Positions 63,311-64,000 of a stretch of 64,000 nucleotides of DNA are shown here, one piece after another. The DNA comes from Cecembia lonarensis LW9. GTDB lineage: Bacteria > Bacteroidota > Bacteroidia > Cytophagales > Cyclobacteriaceae. Every line of letters begins with the position of its first letter. Position 1 is the stretch's first letter. The notes below the pieces were generated by a model. The model was not told the DNA's origin. It was given only the letters and a program-made list of their open reading frames with translations, and ran no database searches. Position numbers and translations under genes: made by a program. The stretch covers positions 1 through 64,000 of the forward strand of contig NZ_AMGM01000014.1 in NCBI RefSeq assembly GCF_000298295.1, written 5' to 3'.

Positions 63311-63683
63311 ACAGATAATATCCTTAGGTGGTGTAAATATGGGAATAATATATCTAAATGTGCATTGACTTATCTTTAGCAAACAAAGGTTTTTGTTGAA
63401 AAAATGACGGAGATAGATTCAGATGATTGAATAAAAAATAAAAAAAATCAGTTTTTATTCTTCATGCCTCAAGGGCGGAACAATATTCTGATTTTTCCAA
63501 AAGCTTAAAAGTTAATTTACAGCTTTATCTGAAAAATGGCATATTTAAAAAATAAAGTTTGTTTAATAAATATTTAGCATACATAATAAATCTATTTGTT
63601 GTGTAAAAAATGAAATTAAATATTGTATCTATCAGAATTCAGACGTAATATTGTGTCAACATTAAAAAACGAAATACAACCGC
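63311..63683. other. Intergenic stretch between ispE and the ilv leader
   Basis: AT-rich. It holds the ilv promoter candidate at 63623-63653 and an AT hairpin near 63427-63461. No gene is recognised in it. Confidence 0.5.
63623..63653 (+). promoter_or_regulatory. Putative promoter of the ilv leader transcript
   Basis: TTG (63623-63625), a 20-base spacer and TAATATTG (63646-63653), a one-mismatch match to TAnnTTTG. Predicted start near 63659, about 25 bases before the leader-peptide ATG. Confidence 0.45.
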
Positions 63684-63737
63684 ATGTTTGAATTGGTCAC
63701 TCCTCTAAGCTTTATTATTCTCATTTGTAATAAATGA
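63684..63737 (+). CDS. Branched-chain amino acid leader peptide of the ilv attenuator
   Basis: 17 codons: MFELVTPLSFIILICNK and a TGA stop. Seven of 17 residues are Leu, Ile or Val, with Ile-Ile-Leu-Ile in one run (63714-63725). It lies between a promoter candidate and an antiterminator-terminator pair upstream of ilvD. An A-rich region precedes the ATG, with no Shine-Dalgarno. It acts by ribosome stalling on scarce charged branched-chain tRNA; no other role is expected. Confidence 0.8.
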   Translation: MFELVTPLSFIILICNK

Positions 63738-63746
63738 TGAGGCGCT
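63738..63746 (+). promoter_or_regulatory. Antiterminator arm of the ilv attenuator
   Basis: TGAGGCGCT, directly after the leader stop codon. It can pair with the 5-prime terminator arm AGTGCCTCA (63779-63787) with eight standard pairs and one G-U, competing with the terminator. A ribosome at the stop codon would cover it. Confidence 0.75.
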
Positions 63747-63778
63747 AGACTATTTGAACTATCAACCATAGAACCAAA

Positions 63779-63807
63779 AGTGCCTCAGTCAATGAGGCAC
63801 TTTTTTT
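63779..63807 (+). terminator. Attenuator terminator upstream of ilvD
   Basis: AGTGCCTCA (63779-63787) and TGAGGCACT (63793-63801) form a perfect 9-bp stem with a 5-base loop and a run of seven T. It lies 30 bases upstream of the ilvD start, in the position of a leader attenuator and not of a gene-end terminator, since no gene on this strand ends before it. Confidence 0.88.
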
Positions 63808-63837
63808 ATAAACCTATTTTGACCTATAATTAAGCAT

Positions 63838-64000
63838 ATGAGTCTCAAAAAACACAGTTGGGAAATCAGTCAAAATGAAGAACATCCCGCAGGCAAGGCC
63901 ATGTTGTACGCAACAGGGATGTCGGACAAGCAGATGAACCAACCCTTTTTGGGGATAGCCAGTTGTGGCTATGAAAGTAACCCCTGCAACATGCACCTGA
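63838..64000 (+). CDS. ilvD: Dihydroxy-acid dehydratase, partial (5-prime end)
   Basis: First 54 codons of IlvD, cut by the window end. LGIASCGYESNPCNMHL carries a conserved cluster-binding Cys in NPCNMHL. The enzyme dehydrates dihydroxyisovalerate and dihydroxymethylvalerate to the 2-keto acids in valine and isoleucine synthesis, using an iron-sulfur cluster. It is probably the first gene of the ilv operon. Expression is predicted to be controlled by the upstream attenuator. Confidence 0.93.
   Translation, partial: MSLKKHSWEISQNEEHPAGKAMLYATGMSDKQMNQPFLGIASCGYESNPCNMHL

Overview
The window looks like chromosomal DNA of a Bacteroidota bacterium, most likely order Cytophagales and close to Cyclobacteriaceae (Algoriphagus-like). 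This rests on lineage-typical families (two or three TonB-dependent/beta-barrel receptors with carboxypeptidase-like regulatory domains, DUF4249, GLPGLI, DUF4290, DUF2851), on Bacteroidota-type promoters (TAnnTTTG at -7, sometimes TTTG at -33), on A-rich rather than Shine-Dalgarno start regions, and on frequent TTG/GTG starts. No rRNA, tRNA or CRISPR array was seen. The genus is inference.

Layout. 1-2904 (minus) is sulfate assimilation: cysD, a 4Fe-4S APS reductase (cysH), a DUF2061 membrane protein and an Rrf2 regulator. 3003-4889 is an ABC-F ATPase. 5013-18572 (mostly minus) carries a TonB-dependent receptor, uridine phosphorylase, tRNA hydroxylase TrhO, a NeuD-type acyltransferase, DUF2851, pyrF, lolA, ftsK, pyrD and two overlapping beta-barrel genes. 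xerD diverges from aroQ, an SerC-like aminotransferase, marC, rnhA and trmN6. 23256-28198 is a three-gene envelope operon (IPT/kelch lipoprotein, TonB receptor, DUF4249 lipoprotein). 28195-39620 holds a saccharopine dehydrogenase-like gene, cdd, an esterase, UPF0158, an ABC-2 exporter, dnaJ-grpE, obg, adk, hpt and an M42 peptidase. 39797-41074 is a strongly promoted OmpA-family gene. 41303-52739 is envelope and housekeeping: murA, DUF4290, a UvrD/PcrA helicase, an LpxL-like acyltransferase, two ECF sigma factors with one anti-sigma factor, gmk, nadD, a glycosyltransferase, tgt, lptG and an EamA transporter.

53662-54684 is a scar: an N-terminally truncated ATPase that starts at a long perfect inverted repeat, and a decayed second copy of the 3-prime end of the EamA gene. 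54685-60382 is a two-component system diverging from a GLPGLI gene and a large beta-barrel receptor gene, a probable envelope-sensing unit. 60383-62463 is a second accessory patch: a 32-bp tandem repeat in front of an AAA/DUF4143 ATPase, an orphan ribbon-helix-helix gene, and an RHH antitoxin whose MazF/PemK-like toxin is reduced to 13 codons. ispE follows.

The window ends in the start of ilvD, preceded by what looks like a complete transcription attenuator: a 17-codon leader peptide rich in Leu/Ile/Val, an antiterminator arm directly after its stop codon, and an intrinsic terminator. This is the clearest regulatory find. Other points of note are MurA with Asp in place of the catalytic Cys (predicted fosfomycin insensitivity), DnaJ with only half of its zinc-binding repeats, and a tRNA-guanine transglycosylase without the zinc cysteines.
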